Assembly: GCA_035236585.1 (NCBI GenBank)
Contig: CP141139.1
Location: forward strand, 40,433,217-40,497,216
DNA length: 64,000 nucleotides
Origin: Warburgia ugandensis
Taxonomy: Eukaryota; Streptophyta; Magnoliopsida; Canellales; Canellaceae
Direction of reading: 5' to 3'
Position 1 is the stretch's first letter. Each line of letters opens with the position of its first letter. A program made the translations under genes and the position numbers. Positions 35,754-48,124 of the stretch are shown piece after piece. Below the pieces are notes generated by a model that worked only from the letters and a program-made list of their open reading frames with translations, made no database searches and was not told the origin of the DNA.

Positions 35754-37200
35754 AAGGCATAGGTCACTTGGGAAAAAACTTGTTTTGCTAGCTTAAAATT
35801 GTTTTTAAGGAAATGCTTGTACTTAATCTCTTAGGACATACTAGGATTGACTCTTGATGACTATCAACTTGTTTGATAGGTTGATTAACTATAACTATTT
35901 GATATTTTGAAAAGCATAGGTTCTAGTCTTGGAGGATCTACATTGTGTGCATGTGATCCTGGATAGGAAGTTGTTGAATAGATGGCACCATCTATAAAGG
36001 GTATTAGACCATATGAGGATTGGACTTGGGAAGTCTCACTCACATAATTGCAAGGACAAGAAGAGGAAGGGATATCCTCCTCAGGCATAGAGTACTTAGG
36101 CACGTTCTCTACTATTTGGAATAGCTAGTAAGACTTGTTTTAACTGTGACCAATAAGGTCAATTTAGGAGGGATTTCCATAGGCTAGGATCATTAAAGGA
36201 CAGTGTGGAGAGTAAAAATGGACCATGTGTCCAAAGATGTTAACCTACACAGAGGTCAGATGTGCTAGTCAAAGGTGCACAGCCCACCTTTGAGTAAAGG
36301 ACACAGGGAAGAGTTTGTGCAGTGATACAGTTAGAAGCTCAACTAGATAGTATTGTCATATAAGGTACATTTTTACTATTTCATACTTGGGTTAGAGTGC
36401 TGTTTGACTCTAGTATGACACATTCTTTTGTTTCATCTTCAGTTGTTTATGACTTGGACACCAAACCACTAAACTCAACATTGTAAGTTGAGTTGCAAAT
36501 AGGGATGAGTATTAACTCAAATAGAGTTTGTCCAGGATGAGATAATAACATGGCAAGTCATAGGGTGACGCATGATTTGTATTTCATTGTGTTTTTATTT
36601 TCTTGTATGTAATTGAAGTTTGATTTACGATTTATACTTTTGTGTAGCTGATGAAGGGGGCCTAAGAAGGCGGCTGATGAGGGCAATTGCATGTGGCACT
36701 GGCAGGCTTCTAGGTGCTCACGATATGATCATGGGTTGAGTTTAGATGAATTGTGAGATTCTTTTTACATGCATGATTTGATTTGAGATTTGGTTTTTGG
36801 AATAAATTTGCCGATAATGAGCTGATAGGCTGAGATGTACATTCGGCATGGGTTTTCCTGTGGTCAGTTGACATGCTCTAATATGGTTTTGGCATGGATT
36901 TTCTATTTTATCACTAATTTATTCATACTAACTGCATGGATTATCCTTACATGGATACCTTATGATTTTACATGTACTGATATTGTACATGGGTGAGATT
37001 ATGTTATGCTAATTGTGATACACATGATCATGATTAATTTTGATTTAACTTAGTAGGGATTTTGCCTACTTAGTGATTTAATATATTACTAGATGGATAT
37101 TACTTTTTATGATGCAATCTTGGAGATGGATTTCTTGCCCGATTATTGATTGTAATAAAAAAAGGGTTGCTTTTGTCTTGCCTAGTGGAGTTAATTTTTA
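35754..37200 (+). mobile_element. gag and protease remnants of the chromovirus-like element
   Basis: Mostly decayed. A zinc-knuckle stretch (TCFNCDQ...GQFRRDFHR) lies near 36,130-36,180, and an aspartic-protease stretch reading RVLFDSSMTHSFVSS near 36,390-36,440. The region about 36,600-37,200 between protease and RT carries no clear motif. Confidence 0.7.
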
Positions 37201-39650
37201 TTTGTCCATGATAGGTCAGTGGTAGCCATGATGGGTCATGAGGATGGTGATGCCAGAATTGAATCCATTCCAGACGAAAAGGAATTTGCAAATTTTTTCC
37301 CAAATGAATTACCAAGCTTACCTCTAAGGAGGAAAGTCGACTTTGCTATTGAGCTTTATCCTGGTGTTTCTCCAATTTCAGTTGCTCCATATCAAATGGC
37401 ACACTGAGGTTATGTATTGATTACCAACAATTGAATAGGGTGACGACTAAGAACAAATACTCATTGCCTATGATTGATGACCTATTTAATAAACTTGAGG
37501 TCTAAGGAGGATCATGAACAATATTTGTCTATTGCACTACAGTTATTGAGGGGACACTAGCTGTATGCAAAACTTAGCAAATGTGAGATTCTGGCAACCA
37601 AGGTAAATTTCCTTAGTCGTGTAGTTTCTAGTGATGGGATTTCAGTTGACCTATCAATGATTGAAGCGGTGTTGACTTGGCATGTTATTATAAGAGATTT
37701 GTAAAGTACTTCTCATGCATTAAAACATCCATGACAAGGCTTATGAAAAAAGGGTGTGGCATTTGAATGGGACAATTCATGTCAGCAGTTATTTCAAGAG
37801 CTAATGAGACAATTGACATTAGCATCTGTGCTTATCATTCCTGAGCAAGGTGTGGGTTATGCAATGTATTGTGATGCCTCACACTGAGGATTGGGATGTC
37901 TCCTAATTCAAGAGGAAGAGTAGTGGCACATGATTCCCATCAGTTGAAGCCAAATGAGAAGAAATACCTCACATATGACTTAGAGCTGACAACAGTGGTG
38001 CTTACATTGAAACTTTAGAAGCATTATTTGTATGGTGAAATGTTTGATGTCTTCATTGACCACAAAAGTTTGAAGTACATCTTGACTAAAAAATATTTAA
38101 ATTTGAGGTAGATTAGATTGATTAAGTACTTGGAGAACTTTGATTTTACACTTCATTATCACCCAGGAAAGGCAAACTTGTTGCAGATGCACTGAGTGGA
38201 AAATATGGACGTTTGATGGCAGCACTTCGAGGTTTTAAACAGAAGGCACATGAGTCATTGACTAAGTATGACTTACTCATTGGCTCATCTGAAAGTTGTA
38301 CATTTTTATGTCAAATGACTACCCAACCTTCTATATTACAAAAATCTTTGCAGGCTTAGATAGAAGATGGTGAGAGTATTAAGCATTGGACCATGACTCT
38401 TCTCGTGGGTTACAGTATTTGAGTAGGCCTTTAGTATCACTAGTTGATGAAGTTAGGAGTGAACAGTTGAGTGAGGCTCACCAATCTAAATTTTTTATAC
38501 ATCTTAGTAGCTCAAAGATGTATCATGACCTAAGGAGACACTTTTGGTGGAAAGGCATGAAGAAGGACATTGCTGAGTTTGTTGCTCAATATTTGACACG
38601 TCAGTAGTTTTAAGTAGAACATTAGAAACCTACGAGATTACTATAGCCTTTACCATTAGCAGAATGGAAGTGGGAGCACATTACCATAGATTTTGTGGTA
38701 GGTCTTTAGCACAATACGCAAGGTTGGAATAACATATGAATAATTGTTCATAGATTGACCAAGTCAACGCACTTCCTGCAGTGATGAGTCAACTATACAC
38801 ATGTGAGATTGTAAGGTTACATGAGGTACTTGTATCTATTGTGTCAGATAGAGATTCGAGGTTTACTTCTTAGTTCTGGAAGTGTTTACAAAAAGTGATA
38901 GGTACAAGGTTAACTTTCAGCTATGCATTTCATCCCCAAATAGATAGACAGTTTGAGAGAGTGATTCAAGTGCTCGAAGATATGTTGAGAGCTCATGTGT
39001 TAGACTTTCAAGAGAAGTGCGCCAAACATCTGCCATTGGTAGAACTATCATACAACAACAATTTTTAGTCTAGTATAGCGATGGCACCATTTGAGGCATT
39101 ATATGGTAGGCCGTGCTGATCCCCAGTTTGTTGAGTAGAGGTTGGTGAGACGTCATTTTCAAGCCCTAAGGTAGTCAAAGAAACTATAGAAAAGGTGACG
39201 CAAATCAGGCAGTGATTATTGACAGCTCAGGGTAGAACCAAGCGCTATGCTAACTGAAGGAGGCGACCTTTGGAGTTTGAGGTAGGAGATTACATGTTCT
39301 TAAAAGCTCAGCCAAGACTAGGAGTGACACATTTTGGAAAATGTGGGATGCTATCTCCTCAATTTATTAGACCATTCAAGATTCCAGAGAGGGTTGGAGA
39401 AGTTACTTATTGTTTGGCCTTGCCTCCACAATTATCACAAATTCATGATGTTTTTCATGTGTCGATGCTGTAGAAGTATGAGCAAGACCCTTCTCATGTT
39501 CTTAACTAGATAGATCTTTCCATTCAAGAGGATGTTTCATATGAGGAGAAACTAATACAAGTGGTTGTCCAAAGGGAGCAGGTTTTTTGTAGAAAAGTGA
39601 TACCACTTGTAAAGGTGATATGGCAACATCATGGGACAAGGCACATGGTG
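37201..39650 (+). mobile_element. pol remnant (RT, RNase H, integrase, chromodomain-like end)
   Basis: The RT N-terminal region shows [20 protein letters not shown] (37,290-37,350) and APYQMA. RNase H has MYCDAS near 37,866. The integrase zinc region reads MYHDLRRHFWWKGMKKDIAE (38,518-38,577). The C-terminal part has MEFEVGDYMFLKAQPRLGV and LPPQLSQIHDVFHVSML (39,270-39,473), followed by IPLVKVIWQHH, the hallmark of the chromodomain-type ending. Overall a chromovirus of Tekay/Del style. Fossil with many breaks. Confidence 0.85.
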
Positions 39651-39699
39651 GCTAGAGTAAAAAATCTAGCTAAACAGAGCCACAAATTTGGTGATTCCT

Positions 39700-42600
39700 A
39701 TTTCTTCAGCAAAACGGAACAACAACGATAACTGTCAACCACCCTCGCACTCTTTCCCTCTCTTTGTTGGATCCTTGCTTCATCAGTAACAGGAAGTGAA
39801 GCAAATTACAATCTTTGCATTGCACCAACTGCATGCTTGTCCTAGGTAAGCCTTCAACTCTCCCTTTCCCCTTCATTTTCATTCATTTGCATGATTATGT
39901 CTATTTTATGATGAACTTGGATGGTGAAAAACCCATCAAATTTAGTGAGAACAGTAGAAGGAACAATGTTGGATCGATAATCCAAACCGTTCATCTTGTT
40001 CATTGAGTGATCTAAGTGATACCCCTTTAATTTCACAAAAATCTGTCAAGTAACAGCACTGAAATCTACACGCACACACACACAAAAAGCAACACCTATG
40101 ATTTGTAAAAAACCTCAAAAAAGTCTTCGAAAAAATAGTTGTTTAGTAGAAATTGAAAGGGGAAAACATTGAAAAACAAAAACTTAGCAAATTTTGAACA
40201 TTTCCATGAAAAAACTTTGCAAAAACAATATTGCTTATGTCGCCAGTGACACCAAAATCTGATCACCTTCTCTGACGATGATGACATTTTTCGATGAACC
40301 CCTAAAAAATGTGAAAATTTGAAATTTTTGTGATTTGAATAAATCACACCTAATCTTTTCATCTATGAAAACAAATCGTTGATCATGAAACAATTGGTCC
40401 ATGAATTTTTTATCAAAAACTTGATAGTTCATAGGAAAACTGAGATCTCAACATCATATTGTTAAAAATGCAATTGGAGGATAGATCTATGTAAAATATG
40501 ACTTTAATTAAACATCAGTAATGAATTGTGACAAAAAATGACAAACCAATTATGAATTATTTGATGGAAGATTTGATCTGACCATCCAAAATTCGATTGG
40601 TGGTGATCAAAGGTTAAGAAAGGCTATTAAACCATGGATTATGGTTTAAATCATTGAATTGTTAAAAAACTTACCTTAAATGTTGGAAACTAAAACTTTT
40701 AGAGGTAAGCACTCAATCTGGACCTCCAATTTAAGACCAATAATGCTTATCTAAGTAGATAGTGACCAATTGGTCTACTGATTGTCGATCTAGGTATATG
40801 AGGTTGGATCGATGACATTACGAATAGAGATCTAGAAGTAATTATAGTAAATTGCATAGAATTCTAAAATTTACTTAGAACTTGTATTCTTAGCACGCAT
40901 TTTGAACTCAGTTTGAACGACATTGGTAATTGAATTATAAATTGTACTACAAATGCAAGTAAGGATCCTAAACCCTTCTTTATCCTTAAATTCTTGTTGA
41001 TCTGTCCACTTGAAATTAACTTTAAGAATGTGTATAATAAATAGATTATCATATTAGATGAATGGATGATATGAATTGCAATTACATATTGAAATTGTCC
41101 AATGATATTCTGATTAACTATGCTTAACTATTATGATGATGCAAGTTGTGATAAAATGGTAAATCCCTAGATTGTAAGCCTTAAGGGCCTCTTGGTAAGC
41201 TATAACGACACCTTCTAAGATGGTAAACCTTGAGGGAAACGGCTACCTAGTTGATTGCAACTAAGGTGAAGCCACCCAAGATGAAAAAACACAAGGAACT
41301 GGTCAATTATTGAGCCTTCCAAGACAGTAAACCCTAAGGGAAAGGGCTACCTAGTCCTTTTCAATCATGGTGGAGCCACCCAAGATGGTAAACCCTAAGG
41401 GATGAGCTGTCATACTTGAGTCTCCCAAGATTGTAAATCCTTAGGGAAAGGGCTACCTAGTTGATTACGACTATGGTGAGCCTCCCAAGATGGTAAATCC
41501 TAAGGGACCCTGACAATGAAACTACCCAAGATGGTACCCTGAGGGAAAGGGCTGCTTGGTTTTTTAGAATCATGGTGGAGCCACCCAAGATGGTAAACCC
41601 TGAGGGTCTAGTTGCCCTATGTATGATACTCATTGTGGGCTGCCCAAGATGGTAAACCTTGAGGGAGATGATTACTAGATCATAATGATGATGTCATGCT
41701 TGTTTATTATTGTCGAGGAAACTCTCAAATGAAATTCTTTCCTATACAATTTTATTGAATGTTATGCTTATGGTTTTGTATTTTAAATTTGGAATAAAGT
41801 TCATAACTTCATTACTCACCTGTGAAATAGAAATGAACGTCCTATGGTTGGACGTGAATGAGGAATTGATATTGCATGAGTTTATTTGCATGCTTTAAAT
41901 GTCTTGTGGTTAGACATGAATGAGGAGTTGATATTGCATGGATTTATCTACAGCTATGGTTATTGCTTTATAGTTTAAATTTGGAATAAACTATAATTAT
42001 GTACTAATACTAGTATGTTATATCTGATCATACATGCTACTTACTTTGTTGATGACAGAATAAAATGGAAATGAATGTTCCATGGTTGGATATGAATATG
42101 CAGTTGAGCTAAGCTCAAAAAGAATGGTAGGATATGCAAGGGTTTAGTTATATTCCCTTACAAGGCTTCGCAGCTCACCTTATTATTTTTTAGGTTCCAA
42201 TCAAGCTGATAAGGGGAAGGCTATTGAATGAAATGAATAAAGGCTAACTGATGATGTCAAATTTTGTATTGTATATGTATGTTGACAATAAGTATGAGCT
42301 ATGTCATATTATTTGACAATTAGCCCTATGCATCCTGTATGTTTTATGTTGATGGCGCATATATGGGATTCACTTGAACTTCGAGTTAGCAAGCTGATGT
42401 TAGTGATGTATTATGATGAATTGTATGGAGACTGAGTCTCCTTTAAGGGCTTTTTAACTATTTAAATGCATAAGTCCGTAAAACAGGAAAGACTACCAAA
42501 ATTTTGGTAGAATTTAGTAGTTAAGAGAAAAAAAATAAATCTCTATTAGCTAAACAGTGACTTGCACAGGACAAGAGCATTTAGCTCTCTCAATTCTTCT

Positions 42601-42709
42601 GCTATGATTTAAAAAATAAAAAATGAAAAAGAACGACGTAGGCTTTGCTCATCCCAATCACTATGTTTGATTTTGTTAAATTGCAGCCTCAAGGATTGGG
42701 GTTGCGACA
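39700..42709 (+). repeat. 3' LTR of the chromovirus-like element (recognisable part)
   Basis: Homologous to about 32,400-35,738; ends GGGGTTGCGACA at 42,709. It carries the shorter copy of the minisatellite (41,160-41,682). Confidence 0.8.
41160..41682 (+). repeat. LTR minisatellite, 3' copy
   Basis: About eight or nine units of the CCCAAGATGGTAAACCCT-type repeat also seen at 33,868-34,665. The lower unit number shows that the two LTR copies changed length independently after insertion. Confidence 0.9.
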
Positions 42710-43262
42710 ATATAATAGCATATAACTGAGCTTAAGTGATCCCTTTTTAAGAGGTGCAACTAATACAGTCCTAATTAATATGCAACATTTAATTTTCAAG
42801 TCAAGCTATATGATATTTACTCCCAACCACAATACAAAACTAATTATCATGCAACTCCTAATCTAGGAAATTTAATGAGAATAGAAAAGCTTACAATGGG
42901 TCTTTGATAAAGTGTTCTCATACAAGTGTGGGTTCACGTACATGCCATCTCCTCTTCCAAGTTAGGATGGCCTACCCATGACCTGTATTATTACGAACCC
43001 TTTTTGAATTCATTGTGATTAAATAAAATACATTCATGTTCTCACTATAATTTAATCAAAATAAAATTTTATAAATTATCCTAATTTCTTTCAATTCTTG
43101 ATCTAAATTCCTACAAAAATAAAAGACAAAAGTAAGAACCAAAAATTCACAAGAATAAGGAGATATAATGCAAAATATACCACTAAAATGAATGGGTCCC
43201 TCAAACATATGATTTGTGGTAAAGTAATTAACCTAGATTTTAATTAAAATCTATTGCGAGTC
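42710..43262 (-). mobile_element. Leader of the Athila-like element (outer part)
   Basis: AT-rich, no coding signal, lying between the end of the inserted chromovirus-like element and the primer-binding site of the Athila-like element. Confidence 0.5.
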
Positions 43263-43280
43263 CTTGACAATGGCACAACT
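43263..43280 (-). promoter_or_regulatory. Probable primer-binding site of the Athila-like element
   Basis: Plus strand CTTGACAATGGCACAACT is the degenerate counterpart of the Athila-type primer site (usual complement core CAACGGCGCCA). It directly adjoins TGATGTG, the inner LTR edge, which also begins the other Athila-like LTR at 54,275. Confidence 0.55.
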
Positions 43281-43610
43281 TGATGTGTTTTAAAAATGTA
43301 ATCGCAAATGCATAGCTCTACTATAACATAGACACAACAAGTAGGAGTCAATCCATAGAGACTATTGATAATTGAATTTTAATTGAAACCTATATAACTA
43401 CTTTAACCTAGCCAAATAATTTACTGAACTAAATTAATCACCTAAAATTCTAAAAATCATAGAAATCACATAAAATGCTAAAAATTAAATGTAAGCCTAG
43501 GATTTAAAAAATCCAATCTATTAGAATTAATCTTTTTAGAATGAAACTATCTAGATGTTGATCTACACATATTAATAGAATTTTAATAACTCTAAAAACA
43601 CAAAAAATGT

Positions 43611-43710
43611 CTTTGTTAATGATGAAAGCAAGTGGTACCGTGGTTTGGAATAGGCTCAACAATGCTCTTGTTGAGTGATACGGTACCACTTGCTTTCATC
43701 ATTAACAAAG
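43611..43710. repeat. Perfect 30-bp inverted repeat with 40-base loop
   Basis: The arm at 43,611-43,640 (starts CTTTGTTAATGATG, ends GGTACCG) is the exact reverse complement of 43,681-43,710 (starts CGGTACCACTTG). The loop holds a further 7-8 base inverted repeat (CTCAACA facing TGTTGAG). A perfect stem inside a decayed LTR points to a recent origin. Confidence 0.97.
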
Positions 43711-44987
43711 TGCATTATACTTGTTATGTCACTCAACAAGCACATTAGACACTGGCAACCCCAAGTAAAACACCTCACTCAATCACCATCCCCGACATCC
43801 CATGTATTTTATGTTAAGACACGCACAATCCAAGAAAAAGTGACACACACATCCTTCTCATCATTCAAAAACCCCACATGAAATATAACATTTAAGAGAG
43901 GGCGAGAGAGATATAGCTAACATTTCTAGCACCAGGACCCAAGCAACAAGCAACTCACGAAGCTGCATGCACCATACATAAGCTTCACCACCATCCCTTT
44001 TCTTCTTTTATTTTCACGCAATAACCAAAGATCTCAATGTTTCAACCTTAGGATGAATGGTTGGGATTTCCATGAGATATTCTATAAAAATAAAAATAAA
44101 AGACATTATTTTATGGCTCATTCTTTTTCATCTGCTGGATTAGTATGCCTTAAGATGGATAGCTAGAATTCCATAAAGATTTTTTTATACAAACTGATTC
44201 TCCTTTATTTTTCACTCATCCCACCATTTTTACCTCCAACAAATCAGATTTAAGTGAAAAACACATCTTCTCCTATGGCAAACACTTTTTGTTCTCCTTG
44301 AAAAATGGTGGACAACCTATCAAAATTTTCTTCACTAATCATGGTTCAGTCTTTTCTCTCTTGGATGACTTCTTTCTATTGGTCAATCCTAAGTCAAATG
44401 GCTTCTCATTGATTACTTTGGTTGTCCTTGGATTTGTTATGATCTCAAAACTCTTTCTTGAAAGTCTCAAATAAAAACTGACGACAGATTTTTCATTGTT
44501 TGTGTCTCACCTCCCCCTTTATTTTTCTCCACCAAGCATACTTATCCCTTCATGTATTTCACATGGATTTGATGTACCTCCTTTATATAGAAAATTCATG
44601 ATACATATGTAGATGGTCCAAATTCTAAAGTCTACAGACAGAAAGTTAGGGTTTTTAGTCACCAGTGGGGCTTAGGTTGATTATACTTCACACATATGTG
44701 CTTCCTCTAACTTGTGTGGCTATCAAACTTCACTTAGAAGCTCTCCAAATATCATAGAATGCATGCATACATGCAACGAAGTTTTAACACCCTATGTTTT
44801 GATCTTTATAGCCTCTTTTGTGTAGATAATGTTTGATGATGCTTCTAGGGTTTTTTACAATGCTAAAAATGATAATAACACCTATTTTGTATTCTGAGCT
44901 TTTACACTTCAATAAATTTGGTAGGTGGGTCCATGATGATTGTCGAACTCTAGATTATCCATCTATTAAGGTATGGAATACCAAAAA

Positions 44988-47900
44988 TGTGATAGCCTAG
45001 GTTTTCAAATTCCTTTTTAAGAAATATTTTTGAAAGGTGGGATCCTTATTTGAAAATATCTTTTAGAAAAAAATAGCGAAAATATTTTTCTTTAAAAAGA
45101 CCTTTCAAAAAATCCCGAGTGTCATAAGACCGATCAAAACACATTCATCAGTTCTAAAATCAAACATTTTTACATTTAAATGTGACAAGTCAAAAACTTA
45201 TCATTTCTAAGAAATCTGTCCAATTACAGCCCACAGTCCAATATATATTAAGCATATTTATACATGCCTAAACTGTTTATAATAGTTACATAACTACTTG
45301 GCCATCTCACAACATTTATAAAACATACAGATCATACATACACTATCTATACCCTCTCTATTCTACGCGCCTGGTCTCAACACTCTTGCCTTTCCCTTCT
45401 TCACATTTATCAGTAGAGTTGGTGAGGTGAGTATAGGGGAATATACTCAGCAGGTAAAACTAAGATCAGAAATATAAATCAATGCAAATTCACATCCATG
45501 CACTAATGCATACAGTGAAATAACCATATAACATTAGCATACCTTTCAAATTTTCTATCCAAGGTTTCAAGTCATCCAAGTGCAATACAAGTGTAAGAAT
45601 AATATGATATGTTGACATCAAAAGAGTACTTAGTAAAATAGTGCACAAATTGATGATAAATTAGTTAAGCACTAAAATCTCTATTTAAATAACATATAGG
45701 AAAGTCCTTGTCAATTTATGTGAAACATATCGATTCTCAACATGCAAATATGAATATATCAAACCTCAATTCATACAAGGCATTGTCATGGCTAGTGGCT
45801 TGGGTATTTATGATCCTATCATACGCGTGTTGCCAAAAATCAACCTATGGCAACTACCCTATAATGAGACACCGTGACATTACAGCAACTACCCAATCAT
45901 GGGACACTGTAGTAAAAGAATACATGGACCACTATGTTGCAGCAACTGCTCAATAGTGGGACATCACATGCTCAAACGTTGACAGCAACTGCATGAGACT
46001 TATCACTATCTCACATGGGAGGAGAACAAATTGCGTAGTGTAGCCATCCCATGATGTCACACTCAAAATCTAACCACTTAGGCCTGGTGTCAAAAAAACA
46101 ACCATTGGAAGGTGGGTGGCCATCCCTATAACCCTCTTATCATAGTGTCCACTAGGTGAAACACCTACTTAAAACAAATCCTCTGCAAACCAATGGATGA
46201 AAATCTAGGTACCATAGTACCCTCAACGACATATTAGTCACTAATCACATAATCAAATCCTGATCATGGTCTTAAAATACATATTTTTCATTTAAATGTC
46301 AATGGATGTCAAATATAAATAATGCATGAGATTTAATTAGGACAATTACCCATAATGTTCTTTTTATGTTTTCTAATATAATAATAATAGTAAACTACTT
46401 ATATTTTTAATGAAAATTTGATAGAGTTTTTCCTGTTTATAGGACAATGCACATTTAATGCATGTGGTTTGTATCACCTAATAATCATAATTTCATATTT
46501 ATATAAAAATGGAGACTCTGTCTCCTGACAATTTCATCCACAGATAATTCAAAAGTTTTCTCATAATTCAAGTCATGAGAATGTTGTTTTTGAATCCTAA
46601 GGATAATCATCAACTACCATTATATGTAGAATTACATGTACTTAACAAAACAATCCATAACTGAAATAAATATGAAAACTTAGCAATCTTAGAATTTACC
46701 CACCTCAACCTAATGATTTAGAATCACCAAAATCGATTACCAGTCAATTTGGATGTTGCTCGACAAATCAGAAAATGAGGATCAAGCCTTCTATCATCAA
46801 CTATGAATCAATCTAAGAAATATAAAATAAATATTATAATTTAGTCTCTTGATCACTGATTCATACATTAATATTCTAATTTGAACTATCAAATTGTCCT
46901 TGATTTGTCGTTTAACCTAATATCAGATATCTTTGAGTGTTGGAGAATTTAATTTCACACATCAATGAATCAGATCTAATGTTTTAGGCTAAATTACCCA
47001 AATCTAAGCTCCAGAATGATCAGATCTACAAAGTAACTATCCAATCAATATTTGTACATTTAATAGGTTTTTCACTCATTGTTTTCAATCCAAATTGTCC
47101 TCCACATGTAATTCACATAATCATATTCATAAGTCTACTATCTAATTGTGTTTTCAACGATCAAATTTGTAGATCTAACACTACTCATGCATCATGTTTA
47201 GATAAAAAAAATTCAATGGTCAGATGATCTCCAATCAAACTTTCATTGACACGGATGCAAAATTCACTCAATCAAGATTCCATCGCATATAATTTTCCCC
47301 AAATTTTGTTCATCAGAATGTGGTCACCAGCGCCTAAATTTGGTCACTGTTGCTGGAGAAGATGATCGAAAAGCAGTCTCTACCGACGACTGTTATACAA
47401 TACAAAAATATGACTCTTTTATGAAATCGAAACATGGGTTTTGTAGATCTCTACTTTACCTTCATTCCCTTTAATTTGGAAGCATTTCACTATCATTTTC
47501 CCTTTAAAAAAATTGTCAAAAATGGTTGCAATTGTCGAAAAACCATTTTTGGTCCAAATCTCTTTGATTTTCACTTTTTGAGTGAGATTTGAGATGGGTT
47601 TTCTCTAATCTATCTCCTAGACTTATTTTCCACACGTTTTCTATCGATTTCAAAGTTTTTCCACCATTTGTTACTGTGCAAACAAGAAATACAGTCATTA
47701 GGAGAGAAAATGAAGGGGAAGAGGGAATCGAAATGCAATGTGAGAGAGAGGAGATGCCACGATGGAGAGAATGGAGGGAGAAATTGGGGGAAGAGGGGAG
47801 GCGGTGGGCGTCCCTGGCTCCTTCCCTATGTGATAGGCGACTAGGGGTAGAACTCCACGCATTGAGCTCCCCCTGGTCATTTGTTGCATGGGGCCCATCA

Positions 47901-48124
47901 GTTGAGAGGGGGTGCCAATATCAATTTGTCCACCTCTGTAATTTAGTAAAATTTTCACCTCTCTTATGTCTGAACTTCGTTTTGCGCAAAATTAGTGTCG
48001 TTGGAAAGCTCTCGTTGCATACCTTCTAATTTTTTAGGTTTCAAAGTAAAATTCAAACGAAAACTTCAACTTTTGTACTCAAAACTCTTGTTTTAATTAT
48101 AATACAAATGTAAGGTTGTTACAA
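44988..48124 (-). mobile_element. Solo LTR inside the Athila-like LTR
   Basis: 3,137 bp from TGTGATAGCC to GGTTGTTACA (minus-strand reading TGTAACAACC to GGCTATCACA), flanked by AAAAA at 44,983-44,987 and 48,125-48,129. Its layout (the GAGTGTCAT box, a stretch mentioning CCAATTACAGCCCACAG, then a GC-rich part) parallels the LARD-like LTRs but the sequence differs, so it is a related family. An A-only duplication is weaker evidence than a mixed one. Fossil. Confidence 0.8.

Larger units (their letters stand above)
31863..42709 (+). mobile_element. Chromovirus-like Ty3/gypsy element inserted in Athila leader
   Basis: Plus-strand LTR element: 5' LTR about 31,863-35,738, primer-binding site TTGGTATCAGAGC at 35,741-35,753, gag zinc knuckle near 36,130, protease near 36,330-36,450, RT from about 37,219, RNase H about 37,800-38,130, integrase about 38,386-39,070, C-terminal part with chromodomain-like region about 39,270-39,640, and 3' LTR recognisable from about 39,700 to 42,709. 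The flanks do not show a perfect target duplication (ATAAC against ATATA). The LTRs differ by roughly 10-15% over stretches compared by eye, so it is older than the LARD-like element. The coding region has many breaks. Fossil. Confidence 0.85.

Noticed and set aside
35885-36103. 72-codon open frame on the minus strand
   Set aside because: It is the shadow of decayed gag on the plus strand of the chromovirus-like element.
43681-43881. 68-codon plus-strand open frame
   Set aside because: It starts within the right arm of the hairpin in an LTR and matches nothing known.
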